A stretch of DNA of 55,422 bases, from NCBI GenBank assembly GCA_018660305.1, contig JABJKO010000350.1:1-55422 (forward strand), read 5' to 3'. The position numbers and the translations under genes are program-made. Shown piece after piece: positions 34,701 to 42,690 of this stretch. How positions within the stretch are numbered: the first letter of the stretch is position 1; every line of letters starts with the position of its first letter. The notes below the pieces were generated by a model. That model made no database searches. It saw only the letters and a program-made list of their open reading frames with translations, and was not told the origin of the DNA. The stretch is from Rhodospirillaceae bacterium (GTDB lineage: Bacteria; Pseudomonadota; Alphaproteobacteria; MPNO01; UBA2964).

Positions 34701-36640
34701 GTTTCCGCCTCCGCCTCCTTGATCCGGATCCAGCGCCGCCGGTCCGCCTCGGGCGCGTCGCTGGCGACCGCGTTCGGACCCCCGTGACCGCGAATGTAGC
34801 GCTGCAGCGAAAACTTCAACTCGTCGTGCACCAGGATCGCGGCTGCATGCGCCGGGAGTTTGACGTTGATCTGCTGAGCGTAATCACCGTCATCGCGCGT
34901 GTCGGCATCGCCGATGCCGATGGGGGCGAGTACCGGATTGTCCCTCCAAAGGTTCGACAGGCCCTTGAGGTTGGGCCGATAGACAGTGAAACCGCGGATG
35001 GTCATCACCTTCTCGCCGTCGACGAAGGTGTAGTTGGTGAATTCCGTCTGGCTCTGTCCGGATTCCCAGCAGCGCCGGGCCCGCCGTAAGGCGCCGTCCC
35101 ACAGGGATGGCGGCGCTTGCCGCACCTTCGCCTCCGCGACCATTTTGTCCGTGCCGCTATCGGGTTCGTCCAGTTCAGCGGTTTCCAGCTTGGCATTCGG
35201 CCAGGCGCGTAAGACAACCGCATCGCCCTTGGCAAGACCGGTTTCATTGAGCGCCCTGACGTTCGACTGGTCCGGGTCCGGATCGCCGGGCTTTAGCAAC
35301 AACAACCGTGGGGAGCGGTAAATGACAGCATCCGAGTCCAGCGACGTGCCGGCGAATTCGCCGCTCTCGATGGAGAATTTCCGCTCCAGATGAAAACGGA
35401 CGCCATCGCCCGATCCGGTTCTCGTCAGATAGAGCTGGCGCTGGGCGGCGGGCGGCTCTTCGTATTCCGCCTCGACATAGAAGACATCGCCGATATTTAT
35501 CGAGTCGGCCGTCTCGAATTCCGTTTCGCTCGCCTTGCGGATATAGCGGATCGCTATGGGATCGAACTCAGGCAGGTCGGGCGACCAGATTCCGGGCGCG
35601 CCGTTCAGCCAGAATTTCTTGGCGGTCCCGTCAATTTGCCTGCGCAGGACAACCTGGATGTCGAGGACGAAAGGATATTTTTCGTTGGGCCGTGTGCGGC
35701 CGGTCCATTCGACGGTCTTGATCTTCTCGCCGGTGACTGGCATTTCCTCCGGCAGGAACTCGATCTCCATTTTTCGGCCGGGCGCGACAGGCAAATTTTG
35801 GCCTACGACGGAAAGCCAGTAGGTACCGATGGCGTCCGCTCCGTGTTCGCGCCGCGTATCCTCGGTTGAGAGGTAATGCGGCTCGTCGTCGCGGGAAGAA
35901 CGGAAGCGTCTGGTAGAAAGTTCCTTGATCGACGGCTGGAATCGGTCGCCCGCGACATAAGCGATGGTGGCCGCTACACGGCGCCAGCTCTCCCGTCCTT
36001 CGATTTTTCGGGCAGCCCGGTCGAATGAGCCGGCACGGCGGGACCGCATCTCCGTGGGACTGTTCGCGCCATAGCGCCAAATGCCTTCCAGACTGTCGTT
36101 TTCCCCGGGGGGCAGGATCGGGAAGACGATCGAAAGGCTATGGCGCGCCGCCGTGGCGCCGGGCGGTGTGTGCGCCGTGGTTGTGGCGTCCTCCAGCTTC
36201 AGGGTTATTTCCTGGCCCGCCGGCAATTCCAGCGCCTTGGCATCCACCGACAGCGCCTGCGCCGGCGAAAACCGGCTGGGCGGGCTTGTGCCAATCAGGT
36301 CAATTCTGACCTTGCCGTCCTCGATCTCGAACCTGCCTCCACGCAGATTGTGGACCACGCCGGTCTCAGGGTGAATGAGCTCTAATTCGGCGCGGCGCGG
36401 CTCATAAGGGTCGCCCGGTTTCAGATCGGCGGTGATGCTGGCGAAGCCTTGGACCGTACCGAGAATCCTATCTTCGTAGGAAATCTCCCACTCGCCCAGC
36501 AGCCAACCCAGACCGGTGTTTTGTGCAGGCACGGGCGGGGCGGCGAAGCATACCAGCAGCCATATCAGGAAGACCGCGCCTAAACCGCGGCCGGGCAGGT
36601 ATTGACGGCTTGGGAGCGCGAATTGCCTTCGCACGGCCAT
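31739..36640 (-). CDS. Giant exported multidomain protein with C-terminal kinase-like domain
   Basis: A 1633-residue protein. A signal peptide or anchor covers residues 21-40 (GAVFLIWLLVCFAAPP, then PAQ). Residues 41 to about 480 are beta-rich and resemble the exported protein encoded just upstream. Residues about 480-1050 are mainly helical, with an Ala-rich hydrophobic stretch near 795-860. Residues about 1080-1215 are four 39-residue Pro/Ser/Thr/Glu repeats. From about 1360 the chain has protein-kinase-like features: a G1381-containing loop (GLFADVFEM), K1402 (MGKRYG), a hinge (EYPVMFQRRLG), a catalytic loop D1521-G-H-L-G-N1526 and a metal-binding D1543 (ILDTDRMG). The start is immediately next to the stop of the preceding gene. 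I know no named family for the full protein; the kinase-fold call is from motifs. Confidence 0.85.
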   Translation of the reverse strand: MAVRRQFALPSRQYLPGRGLGAVFLIWLLVCFAAPPVPAQNTGLGWLLGEWEISYEDRILGTVQGFASITADLKPGDPYEPRRAELELIHPETGVVHNLRGGRFEIEDGKVRIDLIGTSPPSRFSPAQALSVDAKALELPAGQEITLKLEDATTTAHTPPGATAARHSLSIVFPILPPGENDSLEGIWRYGANSPTEMRSRRAGSFDRAARKIEGRESWRRVAATIAYVAGDRFQPSIKELSTRRFRSSRDDEPHYLSTEDTRREHGADAIGTYWLSVVGQNLPVAPGRKMEIEFLPEEMPVTGEKIKTVEWTGRTRPNEKYPFVLDIQVVLRRQIDGTAKKFWLNGAPGIWSPDLPEFDPIAIRYIRKASETEFETADSINIGDVFYVEAEYEEPPAAQRQLYLTRTGSGDGVRFHLERKFSIESGEFAGTSLDSDAVIYRSPRLLLLKPGDPDPDQSNVRALNETGLAKGDAVVLRAWPNAKLETAELDEPDSGTDKMVAEAKVRQAPPSLWDGALRRARRCWESGQSQTEFTNYTFVDGEKVMTIRGFTVYRPNLKGLSNLWRDNPVLAPIGIGDADTRDDGDYAQQINVKLPAHAAAILVHDELKFSLQRYIRGHGGPNAVASDAPEADRRRWIRIKEAEAETLIRLAEQGGNHALFHIPVMHRHGSIESELRRFLVDDIWQYDDRLPATKRAFLDTARLLISQAEGKLLQRSSQTLPTVRNVDDCDIKQLLYQIRAGMEPVVQRLTPKLMRPRRGDEPAYPRHVPDRVARANVAGVHILAQALQAQEDYASADTDVLLAIGAIVGIKANAALRAHRAATAASAATSLTSSTVAAMVRSGMTAMEIYDAYQVYKDMNDWRTAVRDTDFAWGASSVAGTERLTVAQEERRAAALKAALGGAMSIAPPLVDGIASGRLDLDVIPQSVQSHVTRQAARSGVESLGRGERLVFEHMARRARRAAGSDRLGDVSPADRLALQIADAAEARRTADATAPPARVPSRDGASAGTETGDAAPSTPPREPTGGDPPATSTADNTETVPPARGDSGDTSSDPVNQPTAGSTPDSTTTETAMLDPSRPATEPLAPASETARPEPSRPATERIDPSATDPNPATPTPHRTEPLTPASETARPEPSRPTTERIDPSATDPNSAPPPRRRTEPLTPASETARPEPSRPATERIDPSATDPNSAPPPRRRTEPLTPASETARPEPSRPRTERLDGSGSTDPRVSPPSRRPRTDARGSETDVSRLDPAPAPSRPRSAPNIARSNPPDYVPNRPRPVEELGGGANAPPSARANTGRTGSPEDLARRLEPNIAQNRNLDNVPLRDPRFHTRPSYDLDVQPGETLGRTWDINGQRYRHGKLINPVSSTPPAQTSPGLFADVFEMVDDADNIAPIMGKRYGTREPWRGTGRRPSLDTSRAQDWEMADDIEFGAGLLERHDILQLELRGVDYTGEYPVMFQRRLGHDMPDGIIAERTPDEIFTRSRAGSWRDGRLKAFRKAYLKLRQDLARAGIGWEDGHLGNIFYQMDTRGPPRAGILDTDRMGPVASPRPGRQPGQFFGGMAGKWWTATKRRIDVGDAQEMAVAGLFHKGFFKIDSNGNLADGLFPVDEILEFFPALKDMMSRRKGLR
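32995..33395 (-). repeat. 117-bp tandem repeat inside the giant gene
   Basis: Units begin at 32995, 33112 and 33229, exactly 117 bases apart, with a partial, more diverged unit from 33346. The first units are almost identical in DNA. They encode the 39-residue unit TEPLTPASETARPEPSRPAT followed by ERIDPSATDPNSAPPPRRR. Low divergence and in-frame length indicate recent expansion and probably length variation between strains. Confidence 0.9.
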
Positions 36641-37813
36641 TCACCGTCCTCCATTTTCGGGAACGGGATCGGGTGCGGCGGACGCATTGTCCGCTGGAAA
36701 TACGCCGTAATAGGGGCCGGCCAGATAGAACCTGGGAAATTCGGTGCTCCGGGTCAGGGTAATTTCGCGGCTGCTGCCTTGCCACCGGATCACCAGGGTT
36801 TTTGTTTTTGGCGCGTCAGCGCCGGGACCGCTGACATATTCCGCCCGGAACCAGAATATACCCTCATCGGGAATAAGGCTGATCACCCGCGCCTTTACCG
36901 CGTCCGATTCCTTGATTGCGGCGACCACGCCAATTCGCGGTAAGTCAGGATGGCCGTTGACGACGAAGTCGAAAGGGACCCTGTTGCGGTCGACGATGAT
37001 CTGCTTGCGTCCATACTTGGCGTCGCGCCAGACGGCAATACGGAATTGCAGGCCGATCCGACGCGTCCTGCTGTCGTCATCGGGAACCGGTTCGACGATC
37101 GGTCTGCGGTCATAAATCTCGAGCATTCTTTCGGTGGTCGTGCCCTTGAGAAGCCCGATATACCGTTTGCCCCAGAGTTCCGTTCCATAGACTTCGACGG
37201 CGATGGTGGGGCGCCCTTCACGATAGCCGCGCCGGCTGGTCCAGACATCGTCATAGCTCAGTCTGGCTTCTGCGACCTCGCCGGGCCGCACGATTGATCG
37301 GATTTCGCTGTTGAACACGACCCGGCTGATCTGCGTCTTCGATCGCCGCCATGTCACTGTCCCCGCGGCCCTGCGGGGTCCGCGTTGGTATCGCCACGAG
37401 CCCTCCGCGGTGTCCGCATCAAGGAACCGGATTTTCGTTGTCCCGCCAAAGGACCCGAGAACATGCGCCGGCTCCTTAATAGTTATGCCGCCATCCTCGA
37501 CACGTGCCTGACCGTTCCTGTACCGCCAGCCGCAGTAGGCCTTACGCCGGCCATCGGGGGCGGCCGGCGACCGATATACGGTGTGACACCCGCTGACGTG
37601 ATAGCGGTTGTTTCGGAAAACCACGTGGATCCGGGCGCTGTCGTAGGGCTGTTGTTCCCCGGCCCGGCGCCATTCGACATTCCAGAATCCGTAGACCAGT
37701 CGTGAGGGGTCATTCGACTGCGCTGACGACGGAATGGGTACAAGGACGGCCGCGCCTATGACCGCGGTGAAGACCGACTTCAGGAAATATCCGGAGGCAC
37801 CCGGTACATGCAT
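36641..37813 (-). CDS. Exported beta-rich hypothetical protein
   Basis: A 390-residue protein with an N-terminal signal peptide (SVFTAVIGAAVLVPIPSSAQ). I do not recognise a family. It begins with a module containing FWNVEWRRAG and GSWRYQRGPRRAAG then TVTWRR, and ends in strands such as GIFWFRAEYVSGPG and REITLTRSTEFPRFYL. The giant protein downstream has comparable segments in the same order (LLGEWEISYE, EGIWRYGAN, ESWRRV, DVFYVEAEYEE), so the two may be distant paralogues with lipocalin-like or beta-sandwich modules. The stop abuts the giant gene's start, so they are co-translated. Likely periplasmic. Confidence 0.75.
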   Translation of the reverse strand: MHVPGASGYFLKSVFTAVIGAAVLVPIPSSAQSNDPSRLVYGFWNVEWRRAGEQQPYDSARIHVVFRNNRYHVSGCHTVYRSPAAPDGRRKAYCGWRYRNGQARVEDGGITIKEPAHVLGSFGGTTKIRFLDADTAEGSWRYQRGPRRAAGTVTWRRSKTQISRVVFNSEIRSIVRPGEVAEARLSYDDVWTSRRGYREGRPTIAVEVYGTELWGKRYIGLLKGTTTERMLEIYDRRPIVEPVPDDDSRTRRIGLQFRIAVWRDAKYGRKQIIVDRNRVPFDFVVNGHPDLPRIGVVAAIKESDAVKARVISLIPDEGIFWFRAEYVSGPGADAPKTKTLVIRWQGSSREITLTRSTEFPRFYLAGPYYGVFPADNASAAPDPVPENGGR

Positions 37814-37943
37814 GCAGATTCACCGTTTCGCGTTTGGGATCCCGGCGAGCCAGCCCGAACCGTTCGACGCGACAATGCGCAGTGGGCATAGTCTAGCGGG
37901 GCGCTGGACGACCTGCCAATCAATAAAAAGGGAACGCTGGATT

Positions 37944-38543
37944 CTACCGGGTCGGTTTCCGGAACGGGGTCAGAAGCGAAGCGTGGATGAAGCCGGTCTC
38001 GTTCGACATGCGGCGAATGCGGAACCAGTCGCCCTGGGTCGCAAGCCGCTCGACCAGCGTTCCGCGAAGCGCATAGCCGGTTTTTCGCGACCCCATATCC
38101 GCACCTGCGCGGATGTTGGCGCCGGATACGGTTACCACGTACCACGCCTTCACCGCCGTATCTGACGGACAGTTGGAGCGGCCAAGCGCAGCGGTCAGCC
38201 CGGCATAACCCTGCTGGTCCCGGCTGCCCATGAGACACCAGTAGGCCTCGAAGCTTTTCCGGATGATCGCTCTTTCAATATTCCGGGCGAGGGCGTCGCG
38301 AAAAATTGCCAACAGGATGGCGTCCGATTCGTATGCTACATAGTCGCCGCATACGCCAGCCAGCGCCTTTATTACCCGCCGGCGCGTCTCGTTGGAGGTC
38401 TGCACATCCCAGTACCTGTCCGATAGACCCTGCAGGGTGCCGCAGGCGCGCGCCGCCTCGCCGCTTGAGAGCAGCAGCGCGCAGACGAGCCCGACCAAAG
38501 CCATCAACCGGAACCGTTTTTTGCCACTGCGGTAAAGAATCAT
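37944..38543 (-). CDS. Exported SH3b-domain protein
   Basis: A 199-residue protein. A signal peptide (LMALVGLVCALLLSSGEAARA) is followed by a helical region with several cysteines, then a bacterial SH3 domain at about residues 135-193 (YVVTVSGANIRAGADMGSRK, then GDWFRIRRMSNETGFIHASLL). SH3b domains commonly bind peptidoglycan peptides. ATG 38543 is preferred over a TTG six codons upstream; neither has a strong ribosome-binding site. It is 130 bases ahead of the exported beta-rich gene and belongs by strand and location to the envelope cluster. Confidence 0.8.
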   Translation of the reverse strand: MILYRSGKKRFRLMALVGLVCALLLSSGEAARACGTLQGLSDRYWDVQTSNETRRRVIKALAGVCGDYVAYESDAILLAIFRDALARNIERAIIRKSFEAYWCLMGSRDQQGYAGLTAALGRSNCPSDTAVKAWYVVTVSGANIRAGADMGSRKTGYALRGTLVERLATQGDWFRIRRMSNETGFIHASLLTPFRKPTR

Positions 38544-38700
38544 GTCGAACCAGCTATGCAATCACGAAGACTGTGTACCATACCGGATATCAACCCCAGC
38601 GATAGACCAAACGCAAAAGCGGCAATCGTTAGGGGCGGCCGTTTTCTGCCCCTTCATGTCGCCTTAGGATCACAAGCAGACATCAAGAGGCGTCATTGGA

Positions 38701-38728
38701 ATGTCCGTTAACTGTATAACAGCGGACG
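38701..38728. repeat. Short dispersed hairpin element, copy B
   Basis: ATGTCCGTT, then an inner CTGT/ACAG stem, then GCGGACG. It has the same outer halves and spacing as copy A at 31572-31600. It lies in the 241-base gap between the SH3b gene and the coiled-coil OmpA gene, where a boundary between transcripts is likely. Confidence 0.45.
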
Positions 38729-38784
38729 CGAAGGGAAAACGGGCGGTTCAAGGCTCTCTATGAAGCCCGGACCGGCCCTGCGAT

Positions 38785-40290
38785 CTACCGTCCGGTCAGC
38801 TTGAATTCGATGCGGCGGTTGCGGCGCAGCGCGGTCTGACTGTTGCCCGGCTCAAGGGGACGGTATTCGCCGAACCCGGCGGCCGCCAACCGGTGCGGCG
38901 GCAGGCCGTCTTCGATCAGCAACTTGACCACGGCCACCGCGCGGGCGGTGGAGAGCTCCCAGTTGGAAGGGAATTTGGCGTTCTTGATGGGGATGCGGTC
39001 GGTATGGCCGTCGACCCGCAGAACCCAGTCGATATTCTTGGGGATACGGCTGGCGATGTCCTTGAGCGTGGTGGAAAGCTGGCTGATCTGCCGCCGTCCG
39101 AGCCCGACCATATCGGCTGACCCTGACGAGAACAGCACTTCCGACTGGAACACGAAGCGGTCGCCTTCGACCCTTATGTCGTCGCGGTTGCCCAGCACTT
39201 CGCGGAGCTTGCCAAAGAATTCCGAGCGGTAGCGGGCCAACTCCTCGACCTTGCTGGCCAGCGCCGCGTTGAGCCGGCTGCCGAGATTGACGATCTGGAC
39301 GTTCTGTTCCTTGGCCTTGGCCTCCGAGGCTTCGAGCGCTTCCGAAATGCCGGCCAGCTGCCTACGAAGCGCGGCGAGTTGCTGGTTCAGCAGGGCCACC
39401 TGCCGTTGTGCCCGGGCGGACACTTTTTGTTCGTTGGTCAGCGCCTTGGTTGTTTTGGACGAATCGTCCTGGAGCCGGGCGAGCTGGACTTCGTTTTCCT
39501 TGATGGTCTTCTGCGCCAGCGCGGTGCGCTCCTGTGCCGAACTGAGCGAGGCGGCCAGCGCCTTCGAGCGGTCCCGCGTCGCCGTCAAGGAGCTGTCCAG
39601 TTTTTTGCTCTTATCGCGCTCGGCGTTCAAAGAATTATCCAGTTGCTTGCTCTTCTCCTGTGCGGCGATCAGGTCTTCCTTCGTGGTGTCCAGCGTCGAG
39701 GCGAGCTTGGTCACTCGTGTCTCCAAATCGCCCCGTACTTTCCGCAAGGCCGAAATATCCCGTTTCAGGCTCTCCAGTGTCGCCAGTTGAACACGGATTT
39801 TCTCGCGGTCGGCGGAAATGGTCTTGAACGCGTCCTCCAGCTCTTTTTCGACCTGCACGGTCCGGGTTTCGCTCTCGTCGATCCGGGCGCCGGTTTCCTT
39901 GAGCGCGGCCGCCAGCCGCGCCTTTTCCCGGTCGCGGAGGATAAGAGCGCTGGCGAGGTCGTCCCGTTCCAGGCTCAGCGCCGAGACCTGCGCGGAAAGG
40001 GTGTCGCGGGCGGCGATGGAGCTTTGCAGTTCCGAAGAGAGCGCCGCCAGATCGCCGCGCAGATTGGTATTGGAATCACGCTCCAGCGACAGCATATCCG
40101 CAAGCTCGGTGACCTGCCGGTTCAACCGGTCGAGGGCTTCGTTCCGGCCCGACAGAATTTCCGACAGGAACGATTGCGCCAGCGTGAAGACCATCAGCAG
40201 GAAGATGACGATGATCAGCAGGGCGGAGATAGCGTCGACAAAGCCGGGCCATATGTCGGGAACTGTTCGGCGGCGTACGCGGGCGGGCAT
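38785..40290 (-). CDS. Coiled-coil OmpA/MotB-like peptidoglycan-binding protein
   Basis: A 501-residue inner-membrane protein. A short cytoplasmic tail (RRRTVPDIWPGFVDA) leads into one membrane helix (ISALLIIVIFLLMVFTLAQSF), as in MotB and TolR. About 300 residues of coiled coil follow. The C-terminal OmpA domain contains VDGHTDRIPIKNAKFPSNWELSTARA and a closing ALRRNRRIEFKLTG. It starts 24 bases after the channel gene, so the pair should form a proton-driven complex reaching from the inner membrane to peptidoglycan. The very long coiled coil separates it from flagellar MotB (about 300 residues). Confidence 0.9.
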   Translation of the reverse strand: MPARVRRRTVPDIWPGFVDAISALLIIVIFLLMVFTLAQSFLSEILSGRNEALDRLNRQVTELADMLSLERDSNTNLRGDLAALSSELQSSIAARDTLSAQVSALSLERDDLASALILRDREKARLAAALKETGARIDESETRTVQVEKELEDAFKTISADREKIRVQLATLESLKRDISALRKVRGDLETRVTKLASTLDTTKEDLIAAQEKSKQLDNSLNAERDKSKKLDSSLTATRDRSKALAASLSSAQERTALAQKTIKENEVQLARLQDDSSKTTKALTNEQKVSARAQRQVALLNQQLAALRRQLAGISEALEASEAKAKEQNVQIVNLGSRLNAALASKVEELARYRSEFFGKLREVLGNRDDIRVEGDRFVFQSEVLFSSGSADMVGLGRRQISQLSTTLKDIASRIPKNIDWVLRVDGHTDRIPIKNAKFPSNWELSTARAVAVVKLLIEDGLPPHRLAAAGFGEYRPLEPGNSQTALRRNRRIEFKLTGR

Positions 40291-40313
40291 CGATTTGTCC
40301 CAGTCCTGGCCGG

Positions 40314-41468
40314 TTACTGTTTCGAGCGCTCGGCGATGGCCGCCATGGTGCGCGACAGGACCCTGATCTCGCTGCGCAGCTCAGACACCAATTCGCCGCG
40401 GCCGGTGGCAAGCTCCTCGATCAGGCGGGCCATCTGAATATCGATATTACGGATATTGTGCGCCATGGCGTCATCGACGGGCGCGCCGGAACCGTTCGCA
40501 CTGCTGTTCTGCGCCAATTGAGCGATCAGCGGTTTGATCTCCAGCTGTGTTTCGGCGAGCTTGATCATGAGGGATTGTTCGGTTCGCATCTGGTCGGTCA
40601 GGGTCGACAGCTTTTCGGTCAGGTTAGTGATGTTGCTGTTGGCGGTGGACCGGCCTTCCTCGCCCCGTTCCATGGTGCGCTGCAGGTTTTCGAGAGAATC
40701 CGCGGTCTGCTCCAGCAGGGCCTGGACATAGGCCGGGACACTCTGTTCGCCGCCTTCGCTGACCGCGAGAGAGCCCGACGAGAGGCGTGTCTGACTGGCC
40801 AGCCAGTCTTCCAGCTGATTGAAGAAATGGTTCTGGGCCTGCCCGGCCTGTAGCTCGAGAAATCCCAGGATCAGAGATCCGGCGAGCCCGAACAGGGACG
40901 AGCTGAACGCGGTCCCCATGCCCGACAGGGGCGCCTGGAGCCCGGCTTTGAGATTGCCGAAGACGGAGGCGAGTTCTCCGCTGCCCATGGAAAGCCCACC
41001 AATAACATCGCCCACCGACCGGATAGTCTGCAGTAGCCCCCAGAAGGTGCCGAGAAGTCCCAGAAAAATGAGCAAACCGATGAGATATCGGGACAGATCG
41101 CGGGATTCCTCGAGCCGGGAGGAAATACCGTCCAGCAGGGAGCGGAGGGACAGGGCGGACAGGCTGAACCGGCCCTGACGATCGCCGAGCATGGCGGCCA
41201 TGGGCGCCAGCAGGCGGGGCGCCTCGGTGACCGAAAACCCGGGTCGGTTGCTGCGGAAGCTGTCGATCCATTTTTCTTCCGCCATCAGGCCGATGACCTG
41301 CCGGAAAATATAGATGATGCCCAGGATCAGGACGCCGATAATCAGCCCGTTCAGAGCGACGTTGGCCCGGAACGAATGCAGGAGGGGCTGGTAGAGCGCT
41401 GCGATCATGACCATGACGGCGATCAGGAATACGATCATTCGCGTCAGATAGCGTCGGGAACCGTTCAT
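40314..41468 (-). CDS. MotA/TolQ/ExbB-like proton channel protein
   Basis: A 384-residue protein with four membrane segments: MIVFLIAVMVMIAALY, ALNGLIIGVLILGIIYIF, YLIGLLIFLGLLGTFWGLLQTI and TAFSSSLFGLAGSLILGFLEL. The last two with the connecting loop form the MotA/ExbB domain (GLLGTFWGLLQTI is its usual motif). A helical cytoplasmic tail follows. The ATG at 41468 avoids 35 unlikely upstream residues, though the ribosome-binding site is weak. It pairs with the coiled-coil OmpA-like protein. Such pairs are widespread in Alphaproteobacteria but, to my knowledge, largely uncharacterised. Confidence 0.9.
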   Translation of the reverse strand: MNGSRRYLTRMIVFLIAVMVMIAALYQPLLHSFRANVALNGLIIGVLILGIIYIFRQVIGLMAEEKWIDSFRSNRPGFSVTEAPRLLAPMAAMLGDRQGRFSLSALSLRSLLDGISSRLEESRDLSRYLIGLLIFLGLLGTFWGLLQTIRSVGDVIGGLSMGSGELASVFGNLKAGLQAPLSGMGTAFSSSLFGLAGSLILGFLELQAGQAQNHFFNQLEDWLASQTRLSSGSLAVSEGGEQSVPAYVQALLEQTADSLENLQRTMERGEEGRSTANSNITNLTEKLSTLTDQMRTEQSLMIKLAETQLEIKPLIAQLAQNSSANGSGAPVDDAMAHNIRNIDIQMARLIEELATGRGELVSELRSEIRVLSRTMAAIAERSKQ

Positions 41469-41529
41469 CGGATTTTCTTTATTACCGCTTTCTGATTGGC
41501 GCTCATGGTAAATGCGCCTGTTCCGACAG

Positions 41530-42567
41530 TCACCGCTTGGTGACGATGATATCCACCCGGTCCGCTGGTCCACCGGCGGATTTGTTGCCCAGGGCCCGAA
41601 CGTCGATGCGTGTGCTGCGTATGCCCCGCTCGATCAGTTTGGACCGGGCGGCGAGAGCCCGCGACAGGGAGAGCCGCCGCGACTGGCTGGCGGAATCACC
41701 GGCCTGACCGGCATAGGCCAGAAGCTGAATTCGGAGCGCCTTATCCGCGGACATGGCTTTCGCGATGTTGGTCAGCTCCGATGCCGCCCCGCCCGCCAAT
41801 TTTGCGGTACCGGCGGCGAATTGGATGCGGCGCATGGATCCCGACTTCACCCGCGCTTCACCCCCGGACCGCGCCGTGATCCGGCGGGGCTTCTTGGGCG
41901 TCCGCCGGGCGGTTTTTCGCACCGTGGGCGGCGCAGGCTTTTTCACTCTTGGCGCCGTCGACGCTATCGCCGGCGGCGGCGGCGGCGGGGCCGCAATTCT
42001 TGGTGTTCTGGGCTTCTTAGGCGGCTCGGGTGCCGGTAGGGGCGAAATCATCGGCGGCGGTGGTGGGGCGACCTGCAGGGGTGTGCGTGCGACCGGCGGT
42101 GGCGGCACCGAGACCCGCGGTTTGCGCGGTCGCGTCTGTCGAGCGGTAGGCGGCGTGCGCCGGGCGGTCCGGGTTGCCTTCCTGGGCACCCGCGGTGTGG
42201 CCATTTTTTTGCGGGGCGTTCTCACCGCCTGTTGCCTGACGGATTTGGGAGGCGTCAGAACGACACGGGGCGCCGCGCTATAGCTGTCATTTCCCCTTAC
42301 GACGGGAAAGCGGGGCTGCACATTGTAATTATAAGGGTAGGGGCGGGCCTGCTGCTGGTAGAGCTGCGGCAGGTTGGGCGCGCGCCCCAACTCCTCGAGA
42401 ACACTCAGATCGACGGTCACGCTGGGGTAGCTGTTCCTGCCCACGACCTGTTGGGCGGCCGTTTGCTGCCCGATTCCGGCCACAACAACCGACAGACAGC
42501 TTAACAGCAGGCCCACAAACATGCTGCGGATCCGGTGTGATAGACGCGACAGCAAGGGTGTCGTCAT
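41530..42567 (-). CDS. Pro/Arg-rich exported OmpA-like protein
   Basis: A 345-residue protein. A signal peptide (FVGLLLSCLSVVVAGIGQQTAA) is followed by about 200 residues rich in Pro, Arg, Lys and Thr (for example APPPPPMISPLPAPEPPKKP). The C-terminal domain is OmpA/MotB-like: IQFAAGTAKLAGGAASELTN, SQSRRLSLSRALAARSKLIE and ADRVDIIVTKR. The Pro-rich spacer resembles that of TonB and could cross the periplasm. ATG 42567 is preceded by GAGGAC at somewhat long spacing. It is the first gene of the envelope cluster. Upstream on the minus strand TTAACCATGTTTATAAA is a near match to a CtrA box. Confidence 0.85.
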   Translation of the reverse strand: MTTPLLSRLSHRIRSMFVGLLLSCLSVVVAGIGQQTAAQQVVGRNSYPSVTVDLSVLEELGRAPNLPQLYQQQARPYPYNYNVQPRFPVVRGNDSYSAAPRVVLTPPKSVRQQAVRTPRKKMATPRVPRKATRTARRTPPTARQTRPRKPRVSVPPPPVARTPLQVAPPPPPMISPLPAPEPPKKPRTPRIAAPPPPPPAIASTAPRVKKPAPPTVRKTARRTPKKPRRITARSGGEARVKSGSMRRIQFAAGTAKLAGGAASELTNIAKAMSADKALRIQLLAYAGQAGDSASQSRRLSLSRALAARSKLIERGIRSTRIDVRALGNKSAGGPADRVDIIVTKR

Positions 42568-42690
42568 CAAACCGATTGTCCTCGTTTAGTCATGAAATAC
42601 TTTATAAACATGGTTAATTTCATTCGCCACCAAAAACAAATGAGGCCAAATTGCTAAGATTTGGTAACGTTTTGGGTTTTGGGCCGCTTT

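Noticed and set aside
38785..41468. Zorya-type defence system (ZorA/ZorB-like pair)
   Set aside because: The channel and OmpA-like pair resemble ZorAB in outline, but no ZorC, ZorD helicase or ZorE nuclease is encoded nearby, and the neighbours are exported envelope proteins.
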